Below, in pieces: positions 35,018 through 47,396 of a DNA stretch of 64,000 nucleotides. The stretch covers positions 60,996,707-61,060,706 of the forward strand of contig CM064420.1 of NCBI GenBank assembly GCA_032690845.1. Direction: 5' to 3'. Below the pieces are notes generated by a model, which ran no database searches, was not told where the DNA came from, and was given only the letters and a program-made list of their open reading frames with translations. The number at the start of each line of letters is the position of its first letter. Position 1 is the first letter of the stretch. A program made the position numbers and the translations under genes. This DNA is from Eleusine coracana subsp. coracana (taxonomy: Eukaryota; Streptophyta; Magnoliopsida; Poales; Poaceae).

Positions 35018-37871
35018 CTATGCAGGAAGCGGTTCTTCCAAAACTGTTTAATCCACAATATAATATCAACTCATGATAGAAAAGGCTGTACCTAGTGAGA
35101 ATAAATGGAATTTTCTTCCAGGGCTAAAGCATTGAGTGTAGTGACGTAGAACATGAGATCAATACCTTTTGTTTTTTCTGGAGCTTCTGGTCTCTTTGGT
35201 GCCTTAGACGGCACATCAGGCAGCTCGATAACTTCATCGATGTCGTCTGTAGCTTCTGTGTCTGTTGATGCTTTCACCTTCTCTGGTTGTACTTCAGTAA
35301 CTGGAGCATCTGGCAAAGACTCAACAGCAAGCTGCAAAGAACAATGATTCCATAAACATAGAGTTAAGGAGTGATTTAAACTGGTAGATCTTTCTTTGTT
35401 TCAGTTCACGATATGAAGCTTTTTAATGAGATTACTTTAAATGGATCATGGACAAGGTCAGACCAAAATATTCAGGCCTTTAAAAAGTGTTCTCCTAATA
35501 ACTCAAGGTCAAGCCCCCTAATAACATGGAGTCGTAGGAAGTGGTTGCACATAGTATATTCCTTGGACTGAGTAGGGTCTCTAATCTTTATATATGGGAG
35601 AGGAGGAAGATCTATGGATCATGAGCTATACAAAGCACATATTCAGGCTCCTTTGCATGTTTTAGAGTTTTGGGTTGCTTTACAGCAAATGAGAACTCTA
35701 AAAGCTTCTCGGGACAAACCTCAGCTTCCAAATTTTCAAATTCAGCCATAACAGCTTCTTCATCCTCAGCTGATAGCTGCTCACCCAGAACAGCATTTAT
35801 TTCCTGCATTCAACAGTAAAGAACAAGCAGGTCCATTAAGTTGTAGTTGTGGCATCACAACAAAAGGTAAGCAGTATATGATGCCTGAAAAAGGAAGTGA
35901 CAAATAGAAGTACTTATATATAAGTGACGATTTCACAGGATGATATATAGTATATATAATCAGGTTTATTTAGTTTACATTTGTGCTCTTATATATGTAT
36001 GCTCAATTTTTCCTTTTTAGTGAAAAATCTAAAAAAGGGCATGCGGCCAAAGTTGCATCTAAACACTCGACAGAAACAGCTCAATACTTCTACTTTGAAA
36101 CATCATGCAATTCTTAATGTCATTTTATATGTTGCTATCATCAGAATACATCTTCCATAAATGAATCAACACAGTCCCCACAAATCTAATCTAAGGTGCC
36201 ATTTTTTTATGTATAAACTAGGATACTGCAAATCAAGGTGCTTATAAGAGACAATGCCTCCCTCAGTCCCAAAAAGATTAACAGAGGATGGTTGTCACAT
36301 GCATCATACCCAACAGAAATAAATGTAATGGCAAAGATATCTGAACTTACATCCTGATAAGCCTTGGCCTCGGCTGTGTCATCCATCAGCTTTTGGACAT
36401 CATCAATGTTTATTTCATTCTGTATAGATTTAAGGGCAGCGTTTCCAGCCTTCAGGCTATCAAATACAGCCTTTTGTTTACTAGCTAGTTCAATGTCTGC
36501 CAGCTACAGTAAGACAGAAAACCTTTGAGATTATACATAAAATTAAGAAACTCACTGTTTAGTATCAATTGCAATTGTTTCACGAAGATAAGCCTATACA
36601 ATAGTATTCATTTCATATTGAGACAAATTTCTTCTAATTAACTATGAACCTGTTGTTCAACATTCATTTGCCATGTGTCAACTTGTTTTAGTAGCTCTTC
36701 TTGAGCTTTCTTCTTCTTAAGAGCAATCAAAGCTCTATCTCGCTTCTTCTGTTGAACCAACTGACGTGCAGCTTCTTTTTCAGCCTCAATGACCTTCTCA
36801 AGCTGGAAGAGGAAAAGGATTTATGATCATCCAGTAAAAAATAAGAATATTTGGTTGCAACACTGTAATATTTAGTAATCTAAGCTGAAAAGATGAACCA
36901 GACAACACTTCATTGCATAACATTCTAGAAGAAAATTCAAGATTACATTTCACAAAACTAGAAGATAGTTGCACCGAAGTCCTAACTAGCAACTAGAACT
37001 ATTTGTGCCCTCAGTTCCACAAAAATATAGGTGTCTCGTAATAGTAATGGAACCACAATCTGGGTCCAATGTAAGCCAGATATAGATTATGTTATGTTAC
37101 GGTTCTAGGAAGATGTAATAATTTTGTTAATCTGAGGGAACAAGCAGGTTTGTGAAGCGTACCCGAAATTCAACTATATGTGCTGTCAAGCGTCACCAAC
37201 ATGGCAAACACTGAGGGGACAGGATAATGGCAGCGCACTCAACTTCCAGCAGAGGCAAATGTGGTTGCAGCAATGGACTCCTAAACTATGTATTATTGTT
37301 ATCATTTTTTCTTATAGTTAGCGTACTGTTTCGACAACCTGTAATTTGCAATTTCGGCATATATTGTTCTGGAATCCCTGAACTTAGAAGCAGACAATTC
37401 TCAAATTCTCCACTCCCCATCAGAGAGACAGTAATCTCAATCCAGATCGAAGCTATGACAGAATCCAACGAAGGAACAACAACTGAACCATAAGATCAGG
37501 AGAATCCCCCGATATGCTACCAAGTCGGCACGAGTCGCCCCGAATCAGCTCTCAAAGCCACTCTCCCCAATTCCTGATCCCGTCTCCAGCTACGTGCCTA
37601 CATCCGCACCGGCGCGACGATCGACACGGGCACCAAATCTGAGGCGACCCCTCGCGGTGGAGGAGATACCGCAGAAGCCACCGGAATTCAAGCATCTAAC
37701 GCGTGGAACACGAGCGATGGAGATGAGATATCCATGCGCCAGGGGAAGGGAAGGGAAGGGGAAACGGACCTGCTGCTGGAACTGAGCGAGCTTGCGGCGC
37801 TGCGTCTTGAGGGTGAGGATGGCCCTGTCGACGTCCGTGATCTTGGGCTTCTTAACGAAGATGTTCCCCAT
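35018..37871 (-). CDS. VPS20: ESCRT-III subunit VPS20/CHMP6
   Basis: Six in-phase exons: 37871-37770, 36802-36650, 36503-36351, 35803-35720, 35331-35166 and 35043-35018, giving 227 aa. The start MGNIFVKKPKITDVDRAIL is the classic N-terminus of VPS20, with Gly2 available for myristoylation. The middle is highly charged, Lys/Arg-rich then Glu-rich helices (EKEAARQLVQQKKRDRAL, QVDTWQMNVEQQ), as in SNF7-fold proteins. The C-terminal half is acidic (DTEATDDIDEVIELPDVP) and ends VLEEPLPA. VPS20 bridges ESCRT-II to SNF7 on endosomes and starts the polymer that makes intralumenal vesicles. The final exon encodes only seven residues and was set by frame and acceptor. Length is normal. Confidence 0.93.
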
Positions 37872-38244
37872 CTCGTCGCCTCCTCTCTTCCGCCGTCGGC
37901 GAGGTGGCGTGGCGCGGCGGCCGCGGAGAACAGGAGAGGGAAAGGTGGACTGGAGACGGGGACGACGCGGTCACGGCACCGCAGTTGAGCGAGCCGGCGC
38001 GGAGATGTGGGTCCGGCTGTCCGGGTCTGCTTCGCTGGGGTACCGTTGCGGTTGGGCCCGTAACTTGTTTTGACAGACAGGAAGTTCTACTGGATCCGTC
38101 GTAACCGATTGCTAGATCTTGCAAATCAGCGGGCTGAGAAGCCCATCTTCGAACCGGACTGCCGACTGGTAAACGACCTGAAACGAAAGTACGAGACCGG
38201 CACATCTGACCACACAAGGCCCGATGTGTCCAGCCTTCAGCGAC

Positions 38245-38790
38245 GGGTCTGAAGGTGGCTAAATGGGCGGCCCGGTACAACACGGCCCGGGTCTTAAAAG
38301 GCCCAGCACGTTTAATAAGAGCCGACACAGCTTATGGGTCATTTCGGGTCGTGCCGAGACAGCCTTAGAGTTTTGTTACCAGCCTATAGCATTAAAATAT
38401 AAATTTGTGCCGGACCGGCACTAGACACATAACTAAATAGATCTAATAATTCAATTATAGCACATTAACACTTAAAAATGATAAAAAATAAAGAGAAATA
38501 AGATTGATAAGAAATTTGAAGTCAAAATCTCTCTTAAAATAATGAGATAACTTACCAACATATAAAAAACTCTTTTTAACTATAATATAAATATAATTAT
38601 ATTTAAATAAACTTTATCAGACTGGACTCTCACACCAGCCTATTGGCCCAAACATAATCTTTATCATAGAACCATGCCAGCATGGTTCCTAAATTAAGTA
38701 GGTCATATCACGCTTTTTTTATATGCTTCGTGCCGGCCTACTCGGCCTGACTTCTTTGACCACCTTTAGCGACGGCTCACCACGTCTGCC
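38245..38790. repeat. Grass GC-motif repeat element, second copy
   Basis: Like 27174-27705, it has 'gcccggtacaacacggcccgggtc' type motifs at one end, 'gtgccggcctactcggcctga' at the other and an AT-rich centre. Short inverted ends (GAAGGTGGC and GACCACCTTTA) may be terminal repeats. The copies are strongly diverged. Confidence 0.45.
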
Positions 38791-40317
38791 CGTGTATCCA
38801 TCGTCGGAGTCTCAGCTTGATGCAATGATGCCTAGTGCGCGGTGTTCGCGTTACGTGTGTTGTGCCTACACCACAGTAGTTCTACCTGCCCTACTACTGG
38901 TCTATACTGCCCCTTGGCCTAACCAAAAGAACACAGCTCTGCATAGCTCGACGCTCAACCACAACTACAGGCTACTTTCATCATGTGGTGGTTGGCGAGT
39001 AACAATTTTAGCTGGTACCACGCGGTGGTACTACCGCTAGGTGGTACTACCACCAGCGTCCCAAAGAACAGAAATAGTAGCCACGCATATCTAATTCGTC
39101 ACGTTTTATCCTTCCCTGTCGCTTTCCCTTTCTCTGTATCCACGTGATGCATCATCTTCTTTCAGTCCGTGCTAATCATATAACCATGCGATCCCCGACT
39201 TATTTGGCACGAAGATAAATCAATTCGTAGCATGTACGGCAGCCTATTCACCCACACAGAGATCCAACCACCGACTCCATCCGGGTCGCGCTCGCGCCGC
39301 TGTGGTTCACCGGTTGGAGCCCATTTTGCTACAGAAGAGCGAGAGCCATTGCGACGGTTTCAAATATGCTTGTCACAGTTTACATGGCTATGTTGAACTG
39401 TTCTGGATAGACATTTTGCATCAAATAATTAAACATAAGGAAATATTCCTGCTTGCATGGTCCGCGCTGTGTCATGAATTTTCGTCTGACCTTGAAATGA
39501 AAATACCATTAAACTTATTGTCAACTAAATTAATAGTATTATTTTAGAATTAAAAACGATAACCAGATAAATCCTTTCATCACCTTCCCACAGTTGACCA
39601 TTTTGCAGATTGCATGGCTTTTATCATGAAGTGAGATTCATGATAAATACATTGATAAAAAATAATAGCAGCTAAATCGTAAGAAAACATTATTTTACTA
39701 GATAGTCTACATATGACGGTTTTTGCTTCCTCAATTTACAATTATTTTATTACATGGATAAAATTTCAATGCAAATTTAACTAACCACGTGTATGGGTAT
39801 GGCTTGAGAATATTTCGTGATGCGGAGGAGCGCATCATTTTTGTCATCGTCCATCACATTGTGCAAGCTGTTTCTTTATATTGAATCTTTCCTTCACCAA
39901 CTGGATAAAAATGAAAGCTGAAACATCAAATATGTGGATCTGAGTCAGCAATTAATCTTGTACCAAGGAACCCAATGCCACCTAGTATTTTCCAAGAGGA
40001 AGTTCGCACCACTTCGTGATCTGTTGCTTATGCAGCAGCTCCTAACAACCCCAATTGTAAATTCTACTAATGATAAACTTAGTATTAGATCCCCAACTAA
40101 CCCATCCTATATCACAAGTTTTGCCACCGATAATTAACTACATGACATCCTTTTCTTGTGGTGAAGATGGATGCACGCGAGATCAAGCGATTGCTCGGTT
40201 GGTAGAGGCCTAGAGGGTTACTACACATGAACAAGTTGCATGAGTCATGCTAAGCTAATGGGAAAAATATGAGCAATTCACTTAGTAGGATTCAAATGTA
40301 ATTTATTTAATATATAC

Positions 40318-40485
40318 TCCAAATAAGAAATACATTCATTTATTTTACATCCAAATAAGAAATACATTCATTTCAAATGTAATTCACTTAGGAGTATATC
40401 ACACGGCTTAATTTCGAGATATGCTGTCGTGATATCGTATTTAGATTTGAGACATCCAAATAAGAAATACATTCATTTATTTTAC
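40318..40485. repeat. Three copies of a 28-bp AT-rich repeat
   Basis: The word 'ccaaataagaaatacattca' followed by 'tttattttaca' or a variant occurs at about 40319, 40350 and 40455, roughly 100-200 bp upstream of the BTB-TAZ gene TATA box. Confidence 0.75.
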
Positions 40486-40643
40486 AGATTTTTATATAAT
40501 ATAATAATAAATAATACTAGTAACAAATTTTGCTTGTGTCCCTCAAGACTCGCACAGAGGGGTCCACCGTGGAGTGGCCCTTCGGCTAATTGACGCTTCA
40601 AAATCTTCGGCGCGTAGCTTTCCAACACGCGTGTGCACCTGTG

Positions 40644-40651
40644 TATAAATA
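40644..40651 (+). promoter_or_regulatory. TATA box of the BTB-TAZ gene
   Basis: TATAAATA within GTGTATAAATATT, 216 bp upstream of the ATG at 40867. A good consensus match. Confidence 0.6.
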
Positions 40652-40866
40652 TTAGTCCCAGCTGTGCTTGGAGCTCTCCCCTTTTCCTCCACATAATCTT
40701 AGGAATCCAAATTCTTTCGTTCTTTCACATTTTCGTTCATTCTTTGTACGACAGCTTTCTCTCGGCTAGCCTTCCAGTTTTTTCTAGATCACGGTGTCCT
40801 TTGGTCTTGCCATATCCAAGGACAGAGTAATCGTAGAGCGGGATTTGGAGGACCACGACCTTGGAA

Positions 40867-43137
40867 ATGGCGTTCTGCACAGAGTTTGCTGGGCTCCGGC
40901 CGTCGCCGGCCTACGTGCGGGTCGTCACGTCCGACGGGACCGCCATCTCTGCACATTCCTCCGTTCTTGTAAGCTTGGTTTCTTTGCTAGTTCCCGTGTG
41001 CCCAATGGTTGAATTTCCCGCCGCTGAGACTGATTTCTCTGTGTTGCCTTTGCTGAATGTTTGAGTCCAGGCCGCGGCGTCGCCGGTGCTGGAGCAGATG
41101 ATCATGCACGCGCGGGACGCCGACTGCACCGTCCGCATCCCCGGCACGTCCTCCGGCGCCGTCGTCGCCTTCCTCCGCTTCCTCTACTCCCACACCAGGA
41201 AGACGGATGCGGCGGCGGCGGCGGAGGAGGAGGACGCGCACGGTGCGGCGCTGCTGGCGCTGGCGCACGCGTACCGCGTGCCGTGGCTGAAGCGGCGCGC
41301 GGAGGCGGCGGTGGCGGCGCGGCTGACGGCGGAGCGCGCCGTGGACGCGGCCAAGCTGGCGGCGCTCTGCGACGCGCCGCGACTGCGCACGGCGTGCGCG
41401 CGCCTCGCGGGCAAGGACCTCGACGCCGTGCGGCGGTCCGAGGGGTGGCGGTTCGCGGGCCGGCACGACCCCGCGCTGCAGGTGGACGTGATACAGCTCG
41501 TCCACGACGCCGACCAGGTCCGGTTCCCTTCGCTTGCCGCCCCACGCCGTGGGTTACCTGTCGGTACCATTTTTCTTTCGTACGACGTTGGTTTGTTTTC
41601 GGATGATAAAGAAATGAGCTGCCTAGTCATTGCATCGTCACATACCAAGTAATTAACTATATTTTTTTTTCTGGGGAAAAAAGTACTTAGTAAGGTTTGA
41701 TATGGTAAGCTGCATACAATATTCAACTGGACTGTTCTTTGATAGCAATTGTAAATGCAAACAATATCACAAAAGTCACAAGATTTGGGCATATGTGCTT
41801 CTGCACCGAACATTATTTCAGCGATGACCATTGCCCACCTAAACAATTGAACTTGCATATATATAGGCAGACACTGATATCTCATTTGCCCGGAAGAAAA
41901 ATCATGCTCCTTATCATAGGCGCACACACTGATAATGATGCAAGAATTAACGCCACAAATCACTAGTTCCTCCAAAAAAAATATCTACTCCTGACTCCTG
42001 AATTCAGTTCGTCAGCTTGACACAAGAGAGTTCGGCCTCATTCACTGGTAGGGTCCAAACAAACAAACACCAAGATCCAAACCCACCACGCTCCCACAAT
42101 TCTTCTCCTCACATTCTCTGACAGGAACCCGTCGGTCTCAACATTTTTTTCCCGCCCTCTCATCAATCATCATCTTGACAGAGAAAGGAGAGGTGGGTGC
42201 GCGAGCGGGCGTCCCAGCACGTGTACCGGCAGCTCAGCGACGCCATGGCCCTTCTGGACCGCGTCTTCACCCAAGGATCGTCGTGCGCCGGGGACGGGCG
42301 AGAGCTCGAAGAGGAAGAGGAAGCGGAAGCTTCTCCGCGCGACGACAGCAGCGTGCGCCGGGGGGTCGACCAGCTCGTGAGGCACCTGGCGGCGTGCGGC
42401 CGCCGGGCCAGGAAGCCCGCGTGCCCGCGGTGCCGGCGCGCGGTCCAGCTCCTCCGGCTCCACGCCGCGCTCTGCGACCGCGCCGACGAGCCTTGCAGAG
42501 TTCCGTTGTGCAGGTATGATACAATGTCAGAGTTTTTTTCTTCTTCTTTTTCTTCGTCTATGTGTGCGACATGAAGACTGTATGATTGTGATGGTAATAA
42601 GTGTGAACGACCGAGGCTTTGCGGCCACAACATCGAGAATCTTTCGCGTATCAATGTTGTGGTCACAAGCATTTTTGTCCGTACCGAAGCGGTGGCTTTC
42701 TTCGAATTTCAGCCACGTCCGCTACAGCTGCGCGTGAACGGCATGCATGGAAAATGAAATCTGAATTCTGATGCACCGTTTGATTATTCCCGAATGTGCA
42801 TGTTGTCAAAAGGATGCATCTGGCCGTATATATTTGTCTTGGCTGTACTTATAGCTTGCAGATGTATGTCTTTTCCTTTTTCTTTTTACAAGACCATTTT
42901 TCTTTGAAAAAAAATTAAAAGACCATTAACTCTGAATCTGAAGTGATTTTCTTTTGATCCTCCAGTAACCTCAAGGCCAAGATGCAGGAAGAGGGAGTGG
43001 ACAAGACCTGGAGACTACTAGTGAAGAAGGTGACCAGGGCAAGGGTGATGTCTACTCTGTCCAACCGGGAGGTACCAGAGATTGTGAAGAGGTCATGGGC
43101 AAAATACAGCTGCCGTAGAACTGCAAGACTCAGGTAG
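40867..43137 (+). CDS. BTB/POZ and TAZ zinc-finger protein (BT family)
   Basis: Four exons in phase: 40867-40968, 41071-41517, 42182-42513 and 42966-43137, giving 350 aa. Residues 17-100 form a BTB domain (VRVVTSDGTAISAHSSVL, SPVLEQMI, GAVVAFLRFLYS). A BACK-like Ala/Arg-rich linker follows. The TAZ zinc finger carries QLVRHLAACGRR, CPRCRRAVQLLRLHAALC and CRVPLC, with its His and Cys ligands in place. A basic C-terminal segment (WRLLVKKVTRARVMSTL), like the calmodulin-binding region of BT proteins, ends in KRSWAKYSCRRTARLR. This order is unique to plant BT1-BT5 proteins, which are CUL3 adaptors in nutrient, hormone and gametophyte regulation. Grass BT genes are known for this intron pattern in general terms only; I did not verify it. 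Confidence 0.93.
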
Positions 43138-44573
43138 ATAATAGCGTGATACAAGTACCCATAAAAAAGAAGAAGAGAAGGCATAGTATTTCAAGGCCAA
43201 CTCTCAGCCCAGTACTACATTTTACACTTGGGCGGAATTCCTTCCTTTTTATTCTGGGAGGAGAAATGCTGTAGTTACACCCTGCAACTGTGTGCATAAC
43301 GGATAGTACTATAGCCTGATGATGCACACACATTGTGCTGTAACCTTGAAATGGTATTGGGATGGGGCCAAAGCTCAATTCATATTCATCCATGCGTTTC
43401 AAATCTTCGACAGACATGGATTCATGAGCGCTCTGTTCATTCATACGTTGCTTGCACTCTGACGTTGCGTACTTGCGTTTTGTCAAGCCATTGAAGCCAA
43501 CGCAAGCAAGCCACCTCGTTTGACTCCGAAACATTTTGTACGAGTACCAAGGGCCACGGAGTAAAAGAAAGAGCTAGGCAGCATCTTTAGGGGCAGGTGA
43601 AGTTTGGCTAGCACAACCCTCGTGTTATGGACTTGGAAGTTGGAACTATAGCATCAGAGGATGAACTCACGTACGGGAGGATGTGGTCACAGCCGAGGGC
43701 CACCAGTCAGGTGACCCGGCTGTGCGGAGGATCCCTTCCGTGCGCATCAAATGTGCGATGTGCACTCCTAACCATAATGCAGAACTCGGATGTGTGTTCA
43801 GCTAAAAGAACTTGCAGCATTATTATTCAGAGGAACTTCTCGGAGCCTCTGTTATAATCCGTACTACCAGATCAGACACGCAGAATTGCTGATCAAGACT
43901 TGCCTTTTGAGTTAATCGGCAGTCAAAGCCCTAATCACTGGCTTGCTTGACTCTTAGTCCACTACTGCGGAGTCCTAGACGAACCATGTGATTTGTCGCT
44001 ATGATCAATGCCATTTTTTTGGGTTTCGCACTGCAACAAAGAGTGTAAAACATGTACTACTACATGGGGAACGGGATAGAACTACAGTGTGATGACCACC
44101 TAAAATTTGCGCATCAGGATAGTGGTGAAGTGTCCTGCCTGTGCTCTTCTAATGCAAAGAAACGTTTATCAGCAACTATAGTTGCCTTACTATTTTCGCC
44201 CACAATCTTGTTTCGCTGAAAATCTCTCCACATTCTAGTTTCATCCTGATCATTAATGCATTTTTTCAACTCTGAACCTCCACTACTATACACTTCAGAG
44301 TTCAGACTTCTGAGAAACATAACACACAAAAGTACAAAACTGACTCCATTTCTGACATGCGCATATCAGCTTCACAGATTCAAACTATCACCTTGATTCT
44401 CCTTAAAGTATTCAACAGAATGAAAACATTTTCACTTCTATATGTAACTCCTACCGCTACAAGTTCCTAACCTGTCAGGGGTGCAAAATCTGTGGCAAAG
44501 GACTACTGCACATTGGAGACTTACGGTCACTAACTTGATCAGCTTCAGCAAGCATGATTGCCATCGATATTAC
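43138..44573. other. Intergenic, no supported gene
   Basis: 3' flanks of the convergent BTB-TAZ and peptide-precursor genes. Open frames such as 43130-43534 on the minus strand show no domain and lack a plausible promoter. Confidence 0.45.
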
Positions 44574-44949
44574 CTAAGGATCCAGCCGGTTGTTCCTCGG
44601 CGTGTGCCGCCGCACGCAGGCGTAGTCCCTCGTCATGAACCACCTCATCCTCTTCCTCTCCTCGGCCCACTGCTTGGCGTGCTCCCGCCCATTCCTCTTC
44701 CTGTCTTGCCGCCTACTCTCCGCTGCCACCGCATCTTCTCCTTCCAATCCAAGGAAGAAACCAAAGAATACAAAAGTTGAAGCCATTCAGTAACGACAGA
44801 ACAGCAACAACTGATTACAGTTAAATTTGAACTAGTAAATCAGCAGCTAGCAGTGGATACTTACCGACAAGGACCTGCTGATGGAGCAGGGACCTGAAGC
44901 ACAGGAGGAAGATCAGTGCGAGCAAGCTCAGCAGACCAACTAACCTCAT
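44574..44949 (-). CDS. Secreted peptide precursor, RGF/GOLVEN/CLEL-like
   Basis: Two exons, 44949-44865 and 44740-44574, join in phase to 83 aa. Donor GTCG|GTAAG and acceptor GGAAG|GA are good. Residues 1-20 are a signal peptide (MRLVGLLSLLALIFLLCF). The middle is strongly basic and acidic (ESRRQDRKRNGREHAKQWAEERKR). Near the end stands DYACVRRHTPRNN (67-79), then RLDP. Known RGF/GLV/CLEL peptides are 13-mers starting with a sulphated Asp-Tyr and ending in a Pro-x-x-Asn type core; spacing here is identical, with Tyr68 as sulphation candidate. It would be processed in the apoplast and bind RGI receptor kinases. Oddities are a Cys inside the core, TPRNN instead of the usual PPRHN or PPKNN, and four residues after the core. 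It could be an unrelated secreted peptide. Confidence 0.65.
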
Positions 44950-44994
44950 CTCGTGCTGTCTCTCTTAGAGCAGGTGTATGTGCGTGCGTGGGTG

Positions 44995-45004
44995 CATATA
45001 TAAC
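44995..45004 (-). promoter_or_regulatory. TATA box of the peptide-precursor gene
   Basis: The minus strand reads GCGTTATATATGCACC, about 50 bp upstream of the start codon. The implied 5' UTR is short (about 20 nt). Confidence 0.5.
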
Positions 45005-46104
45005 GCGGGGACGCTCGTGTGAGAGCATTCCAACAAGAAGTTGACAGGTCAAATGACAGGAAACAATATATTTTTTTGGTAGAGTACTGAGCACAATTCC
45101 TCTGTTCTTTCGCCTTTCTTGGTCTTGCTTTAAACTAGTCTTCCGAGAACTAGATGTCCGACGAAGAATCTCTTGTTTCCGGAGCTCATCGGTTAGCTGA
45201 ATCCATGTCTGTATCACGCGGCGTGCCTACTTGCGGCAATCTCTTTGGTGCCAAGAGCCGCGCGCAGGCACGCCTCATTTCTTTGGATCCACGACAGGTT
45301 AATTTGTTATTTAGTATAATTCGTGTTGGTTCCGAGGAATTTCATCTTGGATTTCTTCCAAAACTTTGCCTCTGTTGCTATAGGTCCCCAGCTTTTTGCA
45401 AACTTGTTCGGCATAATTACGTCAAAACTGACAGGCAACAGGCCCGACCAATGGTATCACAAGAACACATTCAACAAATCAAACAGAGTGCAGATTCTGT
45501 CCCAGTTATCAATGCCTGAGTTCCCATAAGATGTACTGCATGGATTTAGCTCTAGTATTAGTAAGCTGAGCACCGTAAAAAAGATCACTATAGTGTATAA
45601 ATCTCATGCTTTCCTTACCGACTACAAATCTCAAACAAGAACACAAATTACAAACCCAGATACTTCTTTTTTGTATCGTGCACTGCATAGTGCATAGAGC
45701 ATACCAGCTACCATCTGGTCAAGCTGATACACTGCCATACATGCTTCTTTCCATGCCTCTTTCTTTCTAGCTACCTCCCTTTCATAGTCCTTTGCAATCA
45801 CAGTAGGTTTAAGCGCTTCTTTTTTCAGTTGGTTTATTATACGACTTCCTTTTCAGTTGATTTGAGCTCTTCATTGTCAGCTAATTTAAGCGCTTCTCTG
45901 GAGCGTGCATCAAATACAACATGTCATGGTTAAAAAAAAATGCCGTGATATTTTCAGTTTATGAACAAATACACATGTTGTCTGTTTTTTTAATGGACAA
46001 GTACACATGCATTCTCACATTAAGGGGATGGTGGCACTAATACAACGCGATTCACTAATCAACTGATGATATGCATGGACGTCACGTAGCAGAACAACAG
46101 TTAC
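45005..46104. other. Intergenic, with a possible 3' exon of the DUF1618 gene
   Basis: The DUF1618 frame ends at a good donor (GCAG|GTAACTG, 46105), so one or more further exons should lie here. On the minus strand 45850-45631 is open and charged (KDYEREVARKKEAWKEACM, then YQLDQMVAGMLYALC) and ends in TGA; it could be that exon, but I see no clear acceptor. The rest shows nothing. Confidence 0.35.
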
Positions 46105-47396
46105 CTGCAGTGATCTTTTTCAGACATCTGCCGATCTCAGTGGCACAGTAGAGGGGCATTTGCCAAATGTACCCCACATCGAGATTGAGCTCGGTCACTC
46201 CTCGCAGTGCCTTGTTCCTTACATCGACAGCAACCACCACCCCCAGTTTATTATCCTTGCGGCTGTTCCTGGTCTCAGAAAACACGAAGACAACATCATC
46301 GTCCATGCTTATAGTGGGGTACGCTAGCTCCTGCAACTTCGACGTGGTGTCCCTGCCCCACAGCTGAGACAGAAGGCGAGAATGCATCGGGTTGTCAACG
46401 TCGACGGCGATGTCTTCAACGTGGACCTCACAGTCCACGCTCCAGTCCTCCCACGAACCGACCGGGATCGGCATACTATACACCGTGGCCTTCTTCCATC
46501 GCCCGGAGTCGCCGCCGCCGCCGCGCCTTTCCAATTCCACCTCAACGTACTTGATGCAGTCCTTGTGCCGGCTGACCGCGACGTCCCGGAGAAGATCGGG
46601 GGGACCTTTCCGGAAGAGATAACGCCGGTTGCTCCTCGTCGGCAGGGGCAGCGGGACGTCGCGCAGCTCGGGTTGCTCGTCGAGGACGCCGTCGCAGACG
46701 ATGAGGCCGCGCCAGAGGTCCGCCCACACGACCGCGCCGCCGACCGCGACCGGCTTCCCCGTGTCGTGGTACAGCATCTCCTCGAGAACATCTTTTGGTA
46801 CGGGAGTAAGCGTCTCCCGCACGGGGTCCCTCACCGGCAGCGTCATCGTGACCCACCGCCCCTCGGCGGCGCTGGACGACGAGCGGTACAGGTGGACGTC
46901 GAAGTCGACGCTCGTGACCAGGCAGGTCTTGGCGTCGAACTCTGGCATCATCCTGGTCGTGAGGCAGGCGACGGCGTACGACCCGTCGGCGTGGCTGAGG
47001 AGGGCGGTCGAGAGGTCGTCGAAGATCCTCGGCTGCGGCGGGGTCCCAGCGGCGGCTTGGGCGAAGAGGGCGGCCGTGAGGCTGTAGAAGAGACTGGGGT
47101 GCGGGTTCGGGAGCAGGTCCAGCTGAGGAGTGTGGGGCCTGTAGACGAACAGGTCGAAGGACGGCAGGGAGCCGAGATGGACGGGGATGCGGAGGGAGGG
47201 ATCGCGGGCCGGCGGCGTGTAGGGTCACCTTGTTCGGGAGTTGGTTGCTCGTGACGCCCGTGGCGGTGGTGCTGTTGGGGAGGTCGCCGACGTGGCACCG
47301 CAGATCGAGGAGCGGACAGCCCGCGGCATCGTCGTCGTTGTCGCGCTCGGGAAGGGTAGGATGAATTCTCGAGGGCACGGCGGCGGCTGCAGCCAT
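46105..47396 (-). CDS. DUF1618 family protein, apparent frameshift
   Basis: Starts MAAAAAVPSRIHPTLPERD at 47396 and runs through LLDLRCHVGDLPNSTTATG and LPNKVTLHAA. Near 47200-47215 the homology moves to another frame (RDPSLRIPVHLGSLPSFDL), which stays open to 46105 through RPHTPQLDLLPNPHPSLFY, ALLSHADGSYAVACLTTRM, VWADLWRGLIVCDGVLDE and PMHSRLLSQLWG. No AG acceptor or GT donor could explain the switch, so one base has been gained or lost, in the gene or in the sequence. Otherwise the domain reads like grass DUF1618 proteins, a large family of unknown function. At least one 3' exon is expected. The gene is head-to-head with ARP3, with 688 bp between start codons. Confidence 0.7.

Larger units (their letters stand above)
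37872..40643. other. Intergenic region, repeat-bearing
   Basis: The left end holds the VPS20 promoter. A GC-motif repeat element covers 38245-38790. At 39005-39060 short 'ggtggtacta' and 'taccac' words form small inverted repeats. A threefold short repeat lies at 40318-40485. I see no gene. Confidence 0.4.

Noticed and set aside
43130..43534. A 134-codon minus-strand frame downstream of the BTB-TAZ gene
   Set aside because: It overlaps the 3' UTR of that gene, shows no domain and begins in mixed-composition sequence.
46382..47254. A 290-codon plus-strand frame opposite the DUF1618 gene
   Set aside because: It is antisense to a recognised domain and itself shows none.
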